This document shows, one piece after another, positions 16,861-25,583 of a stretch of 64,000 bases of DNA. Within the stretch, counting starts at the first letter, position 1. Each line of letters opens with the position of its first letter. The stretch is from the NCBI GenBank assembly GCA_024235255.1, contig JACKMT010000002.1:682001-746000 (forward strand), read 5' to 3'. A program made the translations under genes and the position numbers. A model generated the notes under the pieces. That model searched no databases and was not told the origin of the DNA. It saw nothing but the letters and a program-made list of their open reading frames with translations. The DNA comes from Chromatiaceae bacterium (GTDB taxonomy: Bacteria > Pseudomonadota > Gammaproteobacteria > Chromatiales > Chromatiaceae).

Positions 16861-18228
16861 TCATTTCCGCTCCTTGTTCTCAATCCCCAACGAGCGTAGC
16901 TTGCGGTACAGATGGGTGCGCTCCATCCCGGCGGCGGCGGCTGCCTGGCTCACATTGCCGCCATGCTTTGCCAGCTGAAACTCAAGATAGGCTTTTTCGA
17001 ACTGCTCTCTCGCCTGCCGCAGCGGCTGATCGAACGAAAGCGGAGTGCCTCCTCTTACGTCGCTGCGCGTTTCGGTCTGACCCAAAGCCGTCTTGACTTC
17101 GCTCAGCCCGATCTCGTCGCCGGCTCCCAGAATCAACAGGCGCTGAACCAGATTCTTCAGCTCCATCACGTTGCCCGGCCAATTGTGGTTGCGCAGGAAG
17201 TTCAACGCTGCCATGTCGAAATGACGATAAGGAAGCTTTTCATGGTCAACATAGTAATCGAGATAGTAGTTCAGCAGCTCGGGCACATCCTCCCGGTGTT
17301 CCGCAAGCGGCGGAATCTGCAGCGGCACCACGTTCAGATGGTAGAAAAGATCCTCTCTGAAGGTTTCCGCCTGAACCTCCTCTTCAAGTTGACGCTGGGT
17401 TGCGGCGATGATGCGCACCTCGACCTCAACCGGTTCTGTACCCCCGACCCGCAGAAAAGAGCCGGTGTCCAGCGCCCCTTGCAGCAACGCCTGTGCTTCC
17501 AGATCCATATCGGCCACTTCATCCAGAAATAGGGTGCCGCCGCGCGCCTGCTCCAGCACGCCATATCGGATACGGCCGTTCTCTTCGCTGCCGAAAAGTT
17601 CCCGGGCGGAGTTCCCCTTGGCAATGGAGGAGACGCCGACCTCGATAAACGGCAGTTCACGCCGCGCACTCTGAGCATGCAGATAGCGCGCAAAAGTCTC
17701 GCGGCCACTGCCCGGCTCGCCGGTGATCAACACCCAGGTATCGTGGCGTGCAATGCGCTTCACCTGCTCCTTCAGCCGCTGCATAACCGCACTTTTGCCG
17801 GCCGGCTCCAACAGCGGCGGGCTGCGGCGGCGCAGTCCGATATTCTCGATCTGCAGCTTGTCCGCCTCCAGCGCACGCTCAATGGTCAGCAGCAGCTTCG
17901 CCAACGACAATGGTTTTTCCAGAAAATCGTAAGCACCCAGACGGGTTGCCTCCACCGCTGTCTCGACGGTGCCGTGGCCCGACATCATAATCACAGGGCA
18001 GGGTATACCATCGCCTTCCGACCACTCCCGCAACAGGCTGATGCCGTCAATGTCCGGCATCCAGATGTCGAGCAGGATAAGGTCTGGTCGGCGGTCCCGC
18101 AGCGCTTTGCGTGCCGTGGCGCCATCTTCTGCGGCAACCACCGTGTAGTCCTCGTCCTCCAGAATCTCCTTTACCAGAATTCTGATATCGGGCTCATCAT
18201 CCACCACCAGGATATGGACCGCGCTCAT
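16861..18228 (-). CDS. ntrX: NtrX-type response regulator with atypical AAA+ domain
   Basis: 455 aa partner of NtrY. REC with Asp54 (LILLDIWMPDIDG) and Lys105, AAA+ domain, and C-terminal Fis-type HTH (GNVSQAAAAAGMERTHLYRKLRSLGI). Walker A reads GEPGSGRE (170-177): the ATP-binding Lys is replaced by Arg176. Where GAFTGA should follow ELFG the sequence is SEENGRIRYG, so the sigma-54 contact loop is missing; Walker B (GGTLFLDEV) is kept. The protein is therefore unlikely to be a classical sigma-54 activator and more likely acts as a sigma-70-type regulator, as proposed for other NtrX proteins lacking GAFTGA. Its start overlaps the ntrY stop by 4 bp (translational coupling). Confidence 0.92.
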   Translation of the reverse strand: MSAVHILVVDDEPDIRILVKEILEDEDYTVVAAEDGATARKALRDRRPDLILLDIWMPDIDGISLLREWSEGDGIPCPVIMMSGHGTVETAVEATRLGAYDFLEKPLSLAKLLLTIERALEADKLQIENIGLRRRSPPLLEPAGKSAVMQRLKEQVKRIARHDTWVLITGEPGSGRETFARYLHAQSARRELPFIEVGVSSIAKGNSARELFGSEENGRIRYGVLEQARGGTLFLDEVADMDLEAQALLQGALDTGSFLRVGGTEPVEVEVRIIAATQRQLEEEVQAETFREDLFYHLNVVPLQIPPLAEHREDVPELLNYYLDYYVDHEKLPYRHFDMAALNFLRNHNWPGNVMELKNLVQRLLILGAGDEIGLSEVKTALGQTETRSDVRGGTPLSFDQPLRQAREQFEKAYLEFQLAKHGGNVSQAAAAAGMERTHLYRKLRSLGIENKERK

Positions 18229-20426
18229 ACCGCCACCTCGCCGTGGGCACTGCTGTTCCGCGCCAACTTGTCCGGCTGCGGCGGAATCAGTGGTAAGCGC
18301 AGCACCACATCAGCGCCGGATTCTGGGCGGTTCTCCGCCCAAACCACGCCATCATGCTCTTCAGCAATTTTCTTTACGATTGCCAATCCCAAACCTGTCC
18401 CCTTTTTCTTGGTTGTCACATAGGGCTCAAACAGATGCCCGAGTGTATCGTCGTCAAATCCCGGGCCATTATCAGACACCCTCAACTCAACGAATTCACA
18501 CTCCCCTTCAGACACGACGCGGGTAGTCACCTCGATACAGGGTGATGCGCTCTCCGCCGCTGCCTCAACCGCGTTTTTCACAAGATTATGCACCACCTGC
18601 CGGAGGCGCACAGGGTCAGCCTTCACCCTGGCGTGAACCGCCCCGAACTCCGTCCGTAGCTCAGTCTGTAAACCTGCGCTGGTATAAAGGTCGAGCACCT
18701 CGGAGATGATGCTTTCCATCTCCAGCGGCTGGCTGTTGATGCCCGGCGGCCGCGCATAATCGGAGAAGGCGTTGACCATCTCCTTCATCGCCTCAACCTG
18801 CTGCACGATGGTGTGGGTTGCGCGATCGAGCACCTTGGCGTCCTCACTCGACATCTTGTTGAGATACTTATGCCGCAGCCGCTCCGCCGAGAGCTGAATC
18901 GGCGTCAGTGGATTCTTGATCTCATGCGCCAGGCGTCTCGCCACTTCTCCCCAGGCGGCATCGCGCTGGGCCTTTATCAGGGTGGTGATATCGTCGAATA
19001 CCAGGGCGTATCCCACCGACTCATCATTCGGCTGCGCCAGCTGCGCGCCGCGGCAAAGCAGGATTTGGCGGCCCTGCCCCCAAAACAGCTTCACCTCTTC
19101 GCGCCACTCGCGCATCTCGGCCAATATCGGCTCCCTTATTGCATCGACAAACTGTTTGAGCTGCGCCGATTCGTTTGCCAGTTCATCCAGGTGCAAACCG
19201 AGGTAGCGATCCAGCTCAACTTTCAGGATATCGTGGGCCGCCTGATTGGCGGTCTGTATGCGTCCGGCTGCGTCGAACGCCATAACACCCGACGAGAGCC
19301 GTCCCAGCACCGTTTCCAGATAGGCGCGTTGGGCTTCCACCAACCGCTGACTGGCCGAGGCGTCATCGCGTGCCTGTGCAATACGCCGGGTCATATCGTT
19401 GAAGGACGCGGCCAGAAATCCCAACTCATCGCGCACGTTGGGCAGCGGGAGCTGCTTATCGTAGTCGCCAGCCGCCACCGCCCGTGTGCCCTCGGCAATA
19501 TCGGTGATCGGCGCAACCAACCGCCGGGCCGAGAAGAAAGCCGCCCAGATCGCCGACAGAAGACTGAACAGCAGCACCAGTGCAAGCGCTAAAGTAAAAG
19601 TGTTCTTCAGACTGTCGCGCAAATATGCCAGCTCTTTGTAGCTGTTGTAGGCGCCCTGCACTGTCTCTGTGAGATTAGCAATGCTGGTTGAGGTCGGATA
19701 GAGTGCCTGCAGATAGAGTCCCCGCTCAAGATCGCGCACCACCACCCTGACTTCCAGCTGGGCGCCCTCGCCATGCGGGTCCAGACCGACAAAATTGCTG
19801 CCCTCACGAACCTGCCGCAGGATTGATGCGTCCGGGTGGCTGGGAACAAGAATCGTGGGTTCGACATTACTCATCGCCACGACGGCGCCTTTGCCGTCAA
19901 ACAGTGACAACTCCGAGGCGCCGAACTTCTCCCGCATATCCCCCAGACTGAGACTGAGCCCGGCAACCGAACTTCCGCTCAATTCCGACAATATAACCTG
20001 AGTGTACTTGAGGCGCTCCCGTTTATGCAGATCGAGTGAGGCACTGCTCAAGCCGAGCGCATCCTCCATCGCCTGGTCGATTTTAACATCGAACCAACTT
20101 TCGATTCCCTGCAGCAGAAACTGTTGCGAGTAATAATAGACCACGGTAACCGGCGCCAGTGACAGCACGACGAAGACGACTACCATGCGCAATGTCAGCC
20201 TGGAACCCGCCACCTTGCGGCGGTAGTTGAGTAGCAGTCGGCCGACGTTGATGCCGATGAGGATCAGCAGTGTGAACAAGCCTAGCATGCTGGCGATCAG
20301 CAGCGGCACGAACAGTCGGCTCAACTCTTCGGTATTCTGCACCGCACTGCTCATCAGGTGCAGTGATACCAACACCAGGCCCAGCAGGCCAAACACCGGC
20401 AAAGCCCCGCCGCGCCATCGTCTCAT
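18225..20426 (-). CDS. ntrY: NtrY-type sensor histidine kinase
   Basis: 733 aa. Two N-terminal transmembrane segments and a third near residue 85 precede a periplasmic region; a further helix (residues about 275-297, FTLALALVLLFSLLSAIWAAFF) leads into HAMP, then PAS, HisKA and HATPase domains. The phospho-acceptor His is in ARRLAHEIKNPLTPIQ; the ATP site shows NLVKNAVEAA, DNGPGFD and GTGLGLAIVKKI. The NtrYX pair is linked to nitrogen and redox control in several proteobacteria. Its start overlaps the DUF4390 gene by 4 bp, so the run from def downwards reads as one operon. Confidence 0.95.
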   Translation of the reverse strand: MRRWRGGALPVFGLLGLVLVSLHLMSSAVQNTEELSRLFVPLLIASMLGLFTLLILIGINVGRLLLNYRRKVAGSRLTLRMVVVFVVLSLAPVTVVYYYSQQFLLQGIESWFDVKIDQAMEDALGLSSASLDLHKRERLKYTQVILSELSGSSVAGLSLSLGDMREKFGASELSLFDGKGAVVAMSNVEPTILVPSHPDASILRQVREGSNFVGLDPHGEGAQLEVRVVVRDLERGLYLQALYPTSTSIANLTETVQGAYNSYKELAYLRDSLKNTFTLALALVLLFSLLSAIWAAFFSARRLVAPITDIAEGTRAVAAGDYDKQLPLPNVRDELGFLAASFNDMTRRIAQARDDASASQRLVEAQRAYLETVLGRLSSGVMAFDAAGRIQTANQAAHDILKVELDRYLGLHLDELANESAQLKQFVDAIREPILAEMREWREEVKLFWGQGRQILLCRGAQLAQPNDESVGYALVFDDITTLIKAQRDAAWGEVARRLAHEIKNPLTPIQLSAERLRHKYLNKMSSEDAKVLDRATHTIVQQVEAMKEMVNAFSDYARPPGINSQPLEMESIISEVLDLYTSAGLQTELRTEFGAVHARVKADPVRLRQVVHNLVKNAVEAAAESASPCIEVTTRVVSEGECEFVELRVSDNGPGFDDDTLGHLFEPYVTTKKKGTGLGLAIVKKIAEEHDGVVWAENRPESGADVVLRLPLIPPQPDKLARNSSAHGEVAV

Positions 20427-20989
20427 CGCCGGAGCACCAACTCACTCCAGTCGCTGCTCAGCTGCCACGCCGAAGTCACGTAGGCCATCGGCCGCAACGG
20501 CAGCGGCAGCGCCTCAATATCCAGGCTGCTGCGCAGCGATAAGCGGTATTTGCGTCCCTGCTCCAGCTTGTCGATGGATATCAGGGAGAAATTACTGATA
20601 TCGCCCAGCGCTTCAAACGCCGATCGCTGGGTATGAAAATTCTGTTGCGTATCGGACTGGAGATCCACCACCTGGTAAATCGCGGGCAGCGCGAGATAGC
20701 GAATCCGATAGCGCAGCCTCGCGTCGAGCAGATCCTCCTGCCAAATCCAGGCATTACTGTCGCGCAATTGTACTTGCACCTCCAGCGTCAACGGCACGCC
20801 GTTTACCAGCGCCTCGATCGCCTTATCGGAAAACCGGTAATCGATCTCCGCATCCATCAGAAACTTGCCCTCCACCAGCTTGGCGGAGAGGTTCTTGATC
20901 TTGAACTCCTCACCGAACGCCGACAACGGTGGCAGTAAAAGCAACGCAATAGCGAACAACAGCCAGCGATAACTTAATTGTCCATTCAC
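20423..20989 (-). CDS. DUF4390 exported protein
   Basis: 188 aa. A signal peptide (residues about 8-25, YRWLLFAIALLLLPPLSAFG) is followed by a beta-rich domain with FKIKNLSAKLVEGKFLMDAEIDYRFSD, typical of DUF4390 proteins. These are found mostly directly ahead of ntrY, as here (4-bp overlap). A periplasmic partner or ligand-sensing helper of NtrY is a reasonable guess from that fixed context, but no function is established. Confidence 0.85.
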   Translation of the reverse strand: MNGQLSYRWLLFAIALLLLPPLSAFGEEFKIKNLSAKLVEGKFLMDAEIDYRFSDKAIEALVNGVPLTLEVQVQLRDSNAWIWQEDLLDARLRYRIRYLALPAIYQVVDLQSDTQQNFHTQRSAFEALGDISNFSLISIDKLEQGRKYRLSLRSSLDIEALPLPLRPMAYVTSAWQLSSDWSELVLRR

Positions 20990-20992
20990 GGC

Positions 20993-22318
20993 TTAGCACT
21001 TCTCCAGGCAGGCGTAGTAAAAACCGTCCATTGTATTCTCCCCGGGAAGCGTCTGCCGGCCGACGCTGCAGTCGTGCCCCCATTCAGCGTCGATTACTCT
21101 TTCTCGGGCATCCTTTTGTGTTTCAAGAAAAGACGCAACCTGCAGATGATTCTCCTCGGGGAGCAGTGAACAGGTGGTATAGAGCAGTATGCCTCCCGGT
21201 TTCAGCAATGGCCAGGTCGCTCGCAGTATACGTTGTTGAATCCGGACCAGCGGATCAATGTCACCCGCTTTTCGCAGCAGTTTGATATCCGGATGACGGC
21301 GTATGACACCGGTGGCCGTGCAAGGCACATCCAGCAGAATCCGGTCATAGCGCCGCGCTCCCCAGTCGCCGCTTGGATGAGAAGCATCACCCTGACAGAG
21401 TTCCGCTGCAAGCGCGAGCCGGCTCAGGTTGTCTCTCACCCGTCTGATTCGCTGTGCGTCTATATCCACCGCAACCAGGTTGACCCCGTCGGCCCACTCC
21501 AGCAGGTGACCGCTTTTCCCACCCGGAGCGGCACAGCAATCGAGCACCAAATCGCCGCCGGCCGGATCCAGCAAGCCCGCTGCAAGCTGCGCACCGCCAT
21601 CCTGGACCGACACCAGCCCCGCCTTGAATCCGGGCAACGCTTCGACACTGACTGCGTGGTTCAAGACCAATCCCGACTCGACCCAGGGAATGGGCTCGGC
21701 GGCCAGACCCTCCGATTCCAGCAGCGCTGCAACCGCTTGCCTGCTGGTGCGCCTGAGGTTGACACGCAGGCTCATCGGGGGGCGCTCGATGGAGGCCGGA
21801 ACAAACTGCTCCCAGTGGTCGGGCCAGGCCTGCCTGAGTCGCTGCAGCAGCCACGCCGGGTACGCATAGCGCGCCTCCGGCTGCCTGTTGATCCGCTCCA
21901 GCAGCGCCTCCCGCTCGCGCTGGAAGCGGCGCAGCACAGCATTTATCAGACCGCTGGCCCAGGGCTTATTCAGTATCCGCGACGCCTCAACCGTCTCTGC
22001 CAATGCTGCATGCGGAGCCACCCGCGTGTGCAGCAACTGATACAGGCCCAGCAGGATCAGCGCACCAACATCGTCATCTTTGGGTTTCAGCGGATGTTTG
22101 AGCAGCAGCTCCGAGAGCGCCGCCAGCTGCGGCTGCCAGCGCGCCACGCCGAAACAGAACTCCTTCACCAGCGCGCTCTCCGCTGCGGGGATCCCGTACA
22201 TGCCGCCTTCGAATAACGCCGACAAACTGCGCCCCTGATTGAGCTGCTGCAGCAGTTTTGCCGCCGCGGCTCTGGCGTTCCGGTTAACCAAAACAGACCC
22301 CCAGCAGGCTCCGGGCAT
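20993..22318 (-). CDS. rsmB: 16S rRNA m5C967 methyltransferase RsmB
   Basis: SAM-dependent methyltransferase that modifies C967 of 16S rRNA, about 441 aa. It has an N-terminal NusB-like domain (ALVKEFCFGVARWQPQLAAL, LILLGLYQLLHTRV) and a C-terminal Rossmann domain with the SAM site VLDCCAAPGGKSGHLLE, the motif IV catalytic region LLDVPCTATGVIRRHPD, and TTCSLLPEEN carrying the second Cys. The ATG shown lies inside the 3' end of fmt (35-bp overlap); TTG at 22291, just before NRNARAAAAKLL where homology starts, is a likely alternative. Confidence 0.95.
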   Translation of the reverse strand: MPGACWGSVLVNRNARAAAAKLLQQLNQGRSLSALFEGGMYGIPAAESALVKEFCFGVARWQPQLAALSELLLKHPLKPKDDDVGALILLGLYQLLHTRVAPHAALAETVEASRILNKPWASGLINAVLRRFQREREALLERINRQPEARYAYPAWLLQRLRQAWPDHWEQFVPASIERPPMSLRVNLRRTSRQAVAALLESEGLAAEPIPWVESGLVLNHAVSVEALPGFKAGLVSVQDGGAQLAAGLLDPAGGDLVLDCCAAPGGKSGHLLEWADGVNLVAVDIDAQRIRRVRDNLSRLALAAELCQGDASHPSGDWGARRYDRILLDVPCTATGVIRRHPDIKLLRKAGDIDPLVRIQQRILRATWPLLKPGGILLYTTCSLLPEENHLQVASFLETQKDARERVIDAEWGHDCSVGRQTLPGENTMDGFYYACLEKC

Positions 22319-23222
22319 TGAGAAATTCGGCTGCGGACATCACCCGCTTGCCTGGTGGCTGCAGTTCATGAATGCGCAGCACTGCATTGCCGGTGACTAC
22401 ATCTATGCCCCGCTGATCCGCCGCGACCACGCAACCCGGCTGAGCTGCTCCGCCAAAGCCCGGTTGCACGCTACAGCGCCAGATGCGCAGCGGCTTGCCT
22501 TCCAGTGCGGTCTGCGCCACCGGCCAAGGATTGAAGGCGCGTATCAGACGGTCTATCTCGATTGCCGGCCGCGTCCAATCGATCAAAGCCTCGGCTTTGT
22601 CCAGTTTTTGCGCGTAGCACGCCCCGCTTTCATCCTGCGGCTGTGCCGCCAGCGTTCCGTCAGCCACCCCAGGTAGCGCCTCCAGCAACGCCTCAGCGCC
22701 TAATACTGCGAGCCGGTCGTGCACCGACGCCGCGGTGTCCCGATCAGAGATCGGGCAAGTTTTCACAAGCAGCATAGGGCCGGTATCCAAACCGGCATCC
22801 ATGCGCATAATGGTCACACCGGTCTGCCTGTCTCCTGCCTGAATCGCCCGCTGGATCGGCGCCGCCCCGCGCCATCTCGGTAACAGAGATGCATGAATGT
22901 TGATGCATCCCAAGCGCGGAGCACGCAAAACCCGGGCTGGCAGAATCAGTCCATAGGCAACCACCACCATCAGATCTGCGCCTAGACTTTCCAGTTGCAG
23001 CAGATCTTCTTCCCGTTTGAAATTGAGCGGCTGAAAAACCTGCAGTTCGTTGGTTAACGCCAATTGCTTGACCGGACTCGGCATAAGCCGGCGGCCGCGC
23101 CCGGCGGGGCGATCCGGTTGAGTATAGACGGCGGTGATTTGATGTACGGATTGCAGCAGGGCCTGCAGCGGCGGCAGTGAAAATTCCGGCGTTCCCGCGA
23201 ATACAATCTTCAGCTCCGGCAA
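22284..23222 (-). CDS. fmt: Methionyl-tRNA formyltransferase
   Basis: Formylates initiator Met-tRNA with 10-formyl-THF, 312 aa. Diagnostic motifs are KIVFAGTPEFSLPPL, the formyl-THF/catalytic loop INIHASLLPRWRGAAPIQRAI (Asn-His pair) and the MDAGLDTGPML segment with the conserved Asp. The C-terminal OB-fold tRNA-binding domain follows. It lies 10 bp after def and overlaps rsmB, so it is in one operon with them. Confidence 0.97.
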   Translation of the reverse strand: MPELKIVFAGTPEFSLPPLQALLQSVHQITAVYTQPDRPAGRGRRLMPSPVKQLALTNELQVFQPLNFKREEDLLQLESLGADLMVVVAYGLILPARVLRAPRLGCINIHASLLPRWRGAAPIQRAIQAGDRQTGVTIMRMDAGLDTGPMLLVKTCPISDRDTAASVHDRLAVLGAEALLEALPGVADGTLAAQPQDESGACYAQKLDKAEALIDWTRPAIEIDRLIRAFNPWPVAQTALEGKPLRIWRCSVQPGFGGAAQPGCVVAADQRGIDVVTGNAVLRIHELQPPGKRVMSAAEFLNARSLLGVCFG

Positions 23223-23232
23223 GGCTTCACCC

Positions 23233-23766
23233 TCAGATAACCTGCCGGCCGGATGGCAGCTCCGGCTTCTCCTGGCGGCTCTCCTTAAGCAGTCGCTTGC
23301 GAATACGCTGACGTTTCAGGTTGGACAGATAGTCGATGAAAAGCTTGCCGTCGAGATGATCCATCTCATGCTGGATGCAGACCGCCAACAATCCATCGGC
23401 CACCAGTTCAAACGGTTCGCCCGCTCTGTTCAGGGCCCGCACCTTTACCCGGTCGGCGCGCATAACCGTTTCATACACACCGGGAACCGACAGGCAACCC
23501 TCATCCATCGACTCCTCACCGGCGCTCTCCAGAATTTCCGGATTAATCAGACAAAGCGGCTGATCATGCTCGTCGGAGATATCGATAACGATGACCTGCC
23601 TGGCATCGTCCACTTGTGTTGCCGCCAGGCCGATGCCCGGTGCCGTGTACATGGTTTCAAACATATCGTCGACCAGTTTCCTGACCGAATCGTCTACCGT
23701 TTCCACCGTTTTTGCCCGATTGCGCAGCCGAGGATCGGGAAAGTGGAGTATGTTCAGTATTGCCAT
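23233..23766 (-). CDS. def: Peptide deformylase
   Basis: Fe2+/Zn2+ hydrolase that removes the N-formyl group from nascent proteins, 177 aa. All three family motifs are present: GIGLAATQVD (motif 1), EGCLSVPG (motif 2, metal Cys) and QHEMDHLDG (motif 3, HExxH). The final 20 residues are a hydrophilic extension. It is the first gene of the def-fmt-rsmB-DUF4390-ntrYX-trkAH run; its promoter should lie in the 518-bp region upstream that it shares with the divergent LysM gene. Confidence 0.97.
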   Translation of the reverse strand: MAILNILHFPDPRLRNRAKTVETVDDSVRKLVDDMFETMYTAPGIGLAATQVDDARQVIVIDISDEHDQPLCLINPEILESAGEESMDEGCLSVPGVYETVMRADRVKVRALNRAGEPFELVADGLLAVCIQHEMDHLDGKLFIDYLSNLKRQRIRKRLLKESRQEKPELPSGRQVI

Positions 23767-24284
23767 TCGAATTCTCGCTCAGACTATGCCCAACTTGATC
23801 GTTAATAATACCGGTTCCCGTATTTGACGATGACAGGTACCAAAAAGTGCCTGCTGACCATTGCAATGAGTCAATTTCTGGTACGGATTCTGGTACGGAT
23901 CTCCATACAGCACCACTCGGCTAACGGTTTCTTGACCCAGGTCGCGTATTGACGACACTTTCTCGAATACAGTTCCTCTGGTAAAAGGATAAGTAATTAT
24001 TCAGTGCAATGTGCATAAAATGCACTTGCTGCCCGCTATTCGAGGGAAGCGCAGGAGTTTTCCTCCTGCTGACGACTGCGAAAGTTGCGGTGACGGCTGT
24101 CCGGTGACGGTTGTCAGGCGCGATGCTGAATAGTTACAAGGTTAATATAATTCGTTAACATCACGATAATACAGGAATTGAAGGTGTGAAGCTGCGCTTA
24201 TGTCCGCCGGAATTCAAGATTCGGCTGCGGGCGCCGTAATAACTCCAGTTCAAGGCACAAGATCGCGATATCAAAGGGACAACC
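23767..24284. other. Divergent promoter region between def and the LysM gene
   Basis: 518 bp without a convincing gene. It contains a perfect short inverted repeat GTGCAT-AAA-ATGCAC (24011-24025), a 7-bp stem hairpin GCAGGAG-TTTTC-CTCCTGC (24051-24069), short direct repeats (TCTGGTACGGAT-like near 23876-23901, and GGTGACGG near 24090-24110), and a TATAAT box at 24146. The length and density of small repeats suggest regulated expression or a small RNA, but none can be defined from sequence alone. Confidence 0.5.
24146..24151 (+). promoter_or_regulatory. Candidate -10 box of the LysM gene
   Basis: A perfect TATAAT hexamer in an A+T-rich stretch 133 bp before the LysM start. At 16-18 bp upstream there is no good -35 match, so the promoter would need an activator or this is chance. 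Confidence 0.35.
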
Positions 24285-25322
24285 ATGAGCAAGTACCGCC
24301 TGCCGTTTCTCATCCTCCTCCTCGGCCTGTCTCTTTGTGGCACGGTCATGGCTGAATCGCCGGCGCTGAAAGCATCGCATCCGGACCGTTATGTGGTGCA
24401 GAAAGGCGATACCTTGTGGGATATCTCCGGCCGCTTTTTACAGCTTCCCTGGCGTTGGCCCGAAATCTGGCATGTCAACCCACAGATTCAGAACCCCCAT
24501 CTTATCTACCCGGGCGATATCATTGAACTCATTTATGTGGATGGCAAACCCCGACTCTCACTGCAACGCGGATCCCTGGTGAAGCTATCCCCCCGGGTTC
24601 GCGAAGACGAACTGGACAGCGCAATTCCGGCAATTCCGATCTCGGCAATCCAGCAGTTTCTGTCGCGTCCTTACGTACTTGACTCCGCCGCCCTGGAGGA
24701 GTCCCCCTACATCGTCAGTTTTGGCGAAGACCACATTCTCGGCAGCAGCAATGTCAAAGCCTATGTGAGATCGCTGATGGACGAGCAGGCGATTCACTTC
24801 GATGTCGTCCGTCCGGGCAAAGCTTACCGGGACGGGGAGAGCGGCGAGATTCTCGGCTTCGAAGCACTCTATCTCGGCAGCGCGGAGCTGCTGCGGACCG
24901 GCGACCCCGCGACCGTGATGCTGAACAACATGGAGCTTGAGTTTGTCATCGGGGATCGGTTGATACCTGAAAACCGGAACACCTCAAGATCCAACTTTAT
25001 TCCCAAGACACCGGAGCGCCCCATCCAGGGCAGCATCATCTCAGTGTTAAACGGTGTCAGTCAGATCGGCCAGTACAATGTTGTGGTGCTCGACCGGGGC
25101 AGCAACGACGGACTCAGCCCCGGGCATGTGCTGAATATCAACCGGCGCGGGATGATGGTGAGGGATATTGTGAGCCGGCAGCTGGGGACCGAGGTGAAAC
25201 TGCCTGACGAACCTGCCGGCACCCTGATGGTTTTTCGGGTGTTCGAGCGTGTCAGCTTTGGTCTGGTCATGCATGCCACAGACGCCATGCATCTGGGCGA
25301 TCGTGTCGTTAATCCCGATTGA
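24285..25322 (+). CDS. Exported LysM-domain protein
   Basis: 345 aa. Signal peptide MSKYRLPFLILLLGLSLCGTVMA, then one LysM motif (residues about 35-85: YVVQKGDTLWDISGRFLQLPWRWPEIWHVNPQIQNPHLIYPGDII), the peptidoglycan-binding fold. The remaining 250 residues are a beta-rich domain of unknown role. Proteins of this type occur divergently from def and upstream of dprA in many gammaproteobacteria, the arrangement seen here. It probably acts at the cell wall in the periplasm. Ribosome site AAAGGGA. Confidence 0.88.
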   Translation: MSKYRLPFLILLLGLSLCGTVMAESPALKASHPDRYVVQKGDTLWDISGRFLQLPWRWPEIWHVNPQIQNPHLIYPGDIIELIYVDGKPRLSLQRGSLVKLSPRVREDELDSAIPAIPISAIQQFLSRPYVLDSAALEESPYIVSFGEDHILGSSNVKAYVRSLMDEQAIHFDVVRPGKAYRDGESGEILGFEALYLGSAELLRTGDPATVMLNNMELEFVIGDRLIPENRNTSRSNFIPKTPERPIQGSIISVLNGVSQIGQYNVVVLDRGSNDGLSPGHVLNINRRGMMVRDIVSRQLGTEVKLPDEPAGTLMVFRVFERVSFGLVMHATDAMHLGDRVVNPD

Positions 25323-25461
25323 TCCAGAAGAGCAATTTACTCACACTCTAAGCCATCGTTATCCGGGCCGGTGCCCGGCTGAGCAGGATCGCGTACTTGA
25401 ACAGGATGTTCAGATTGGGCTCGCCGCCACACCCGACCAGCACAACTATTTAAGGTTTGAA

Positions 25462-25490
25462 CGTCAACGAGGTAACAAACCTCGCTGACG
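25462..25490 (+). other. Stable hairpin in the LysM-dprA spacer
   Basis: CGTCAACGAGGT at 25462-25473 and ACCTCGCTGACG at 25479-25490 pair in 11 of 12 positions around a 5-nt loop (AACAA). There is no T-tract, so it is not a plain terminator. It is the first strong element of a series of hairpins that ends with the terminator-like stem at 25516-25538. Confidence 0.55.
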
Positions 25491-25515
25491 ACCGAAGAGG
25501 AGAGCCATACTTCTC

Positions 25516-25538
25516 CGTGGGAGCCCCACGTTTTGTTT
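25516..25538 (+). terminator. Intrinsic terminator (or attenuator) upstream of dprA
   Basis: CGTGGG-AGC-CCCACG is a perfect 6-bp stem followed by TTTTGTTT. An alternative pairing, GGAGA (25499-25503) with TCTCC (25512-25516), touches its 5' base, and a further stem CCGCCG-CAAA-CGGCGG (25539-25554) follows directly. Position and competing stems make an attenuator as plausible as a simple terminator for the LysM transcript. Confidence 0.6.
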
Positions 25539-25583
25539 CCGCCGCAAACGGCGGGTTATGCAGAATTACACAGGTCAGATGTC

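Noticed and set aside
21233..22216. 327-codon plus-strand frame opposite rsmB
   Set aside because: Arg/Gln-rich, no motifs, no ribosome site; explained by the G+C-rich rsmB gene on the other strand.
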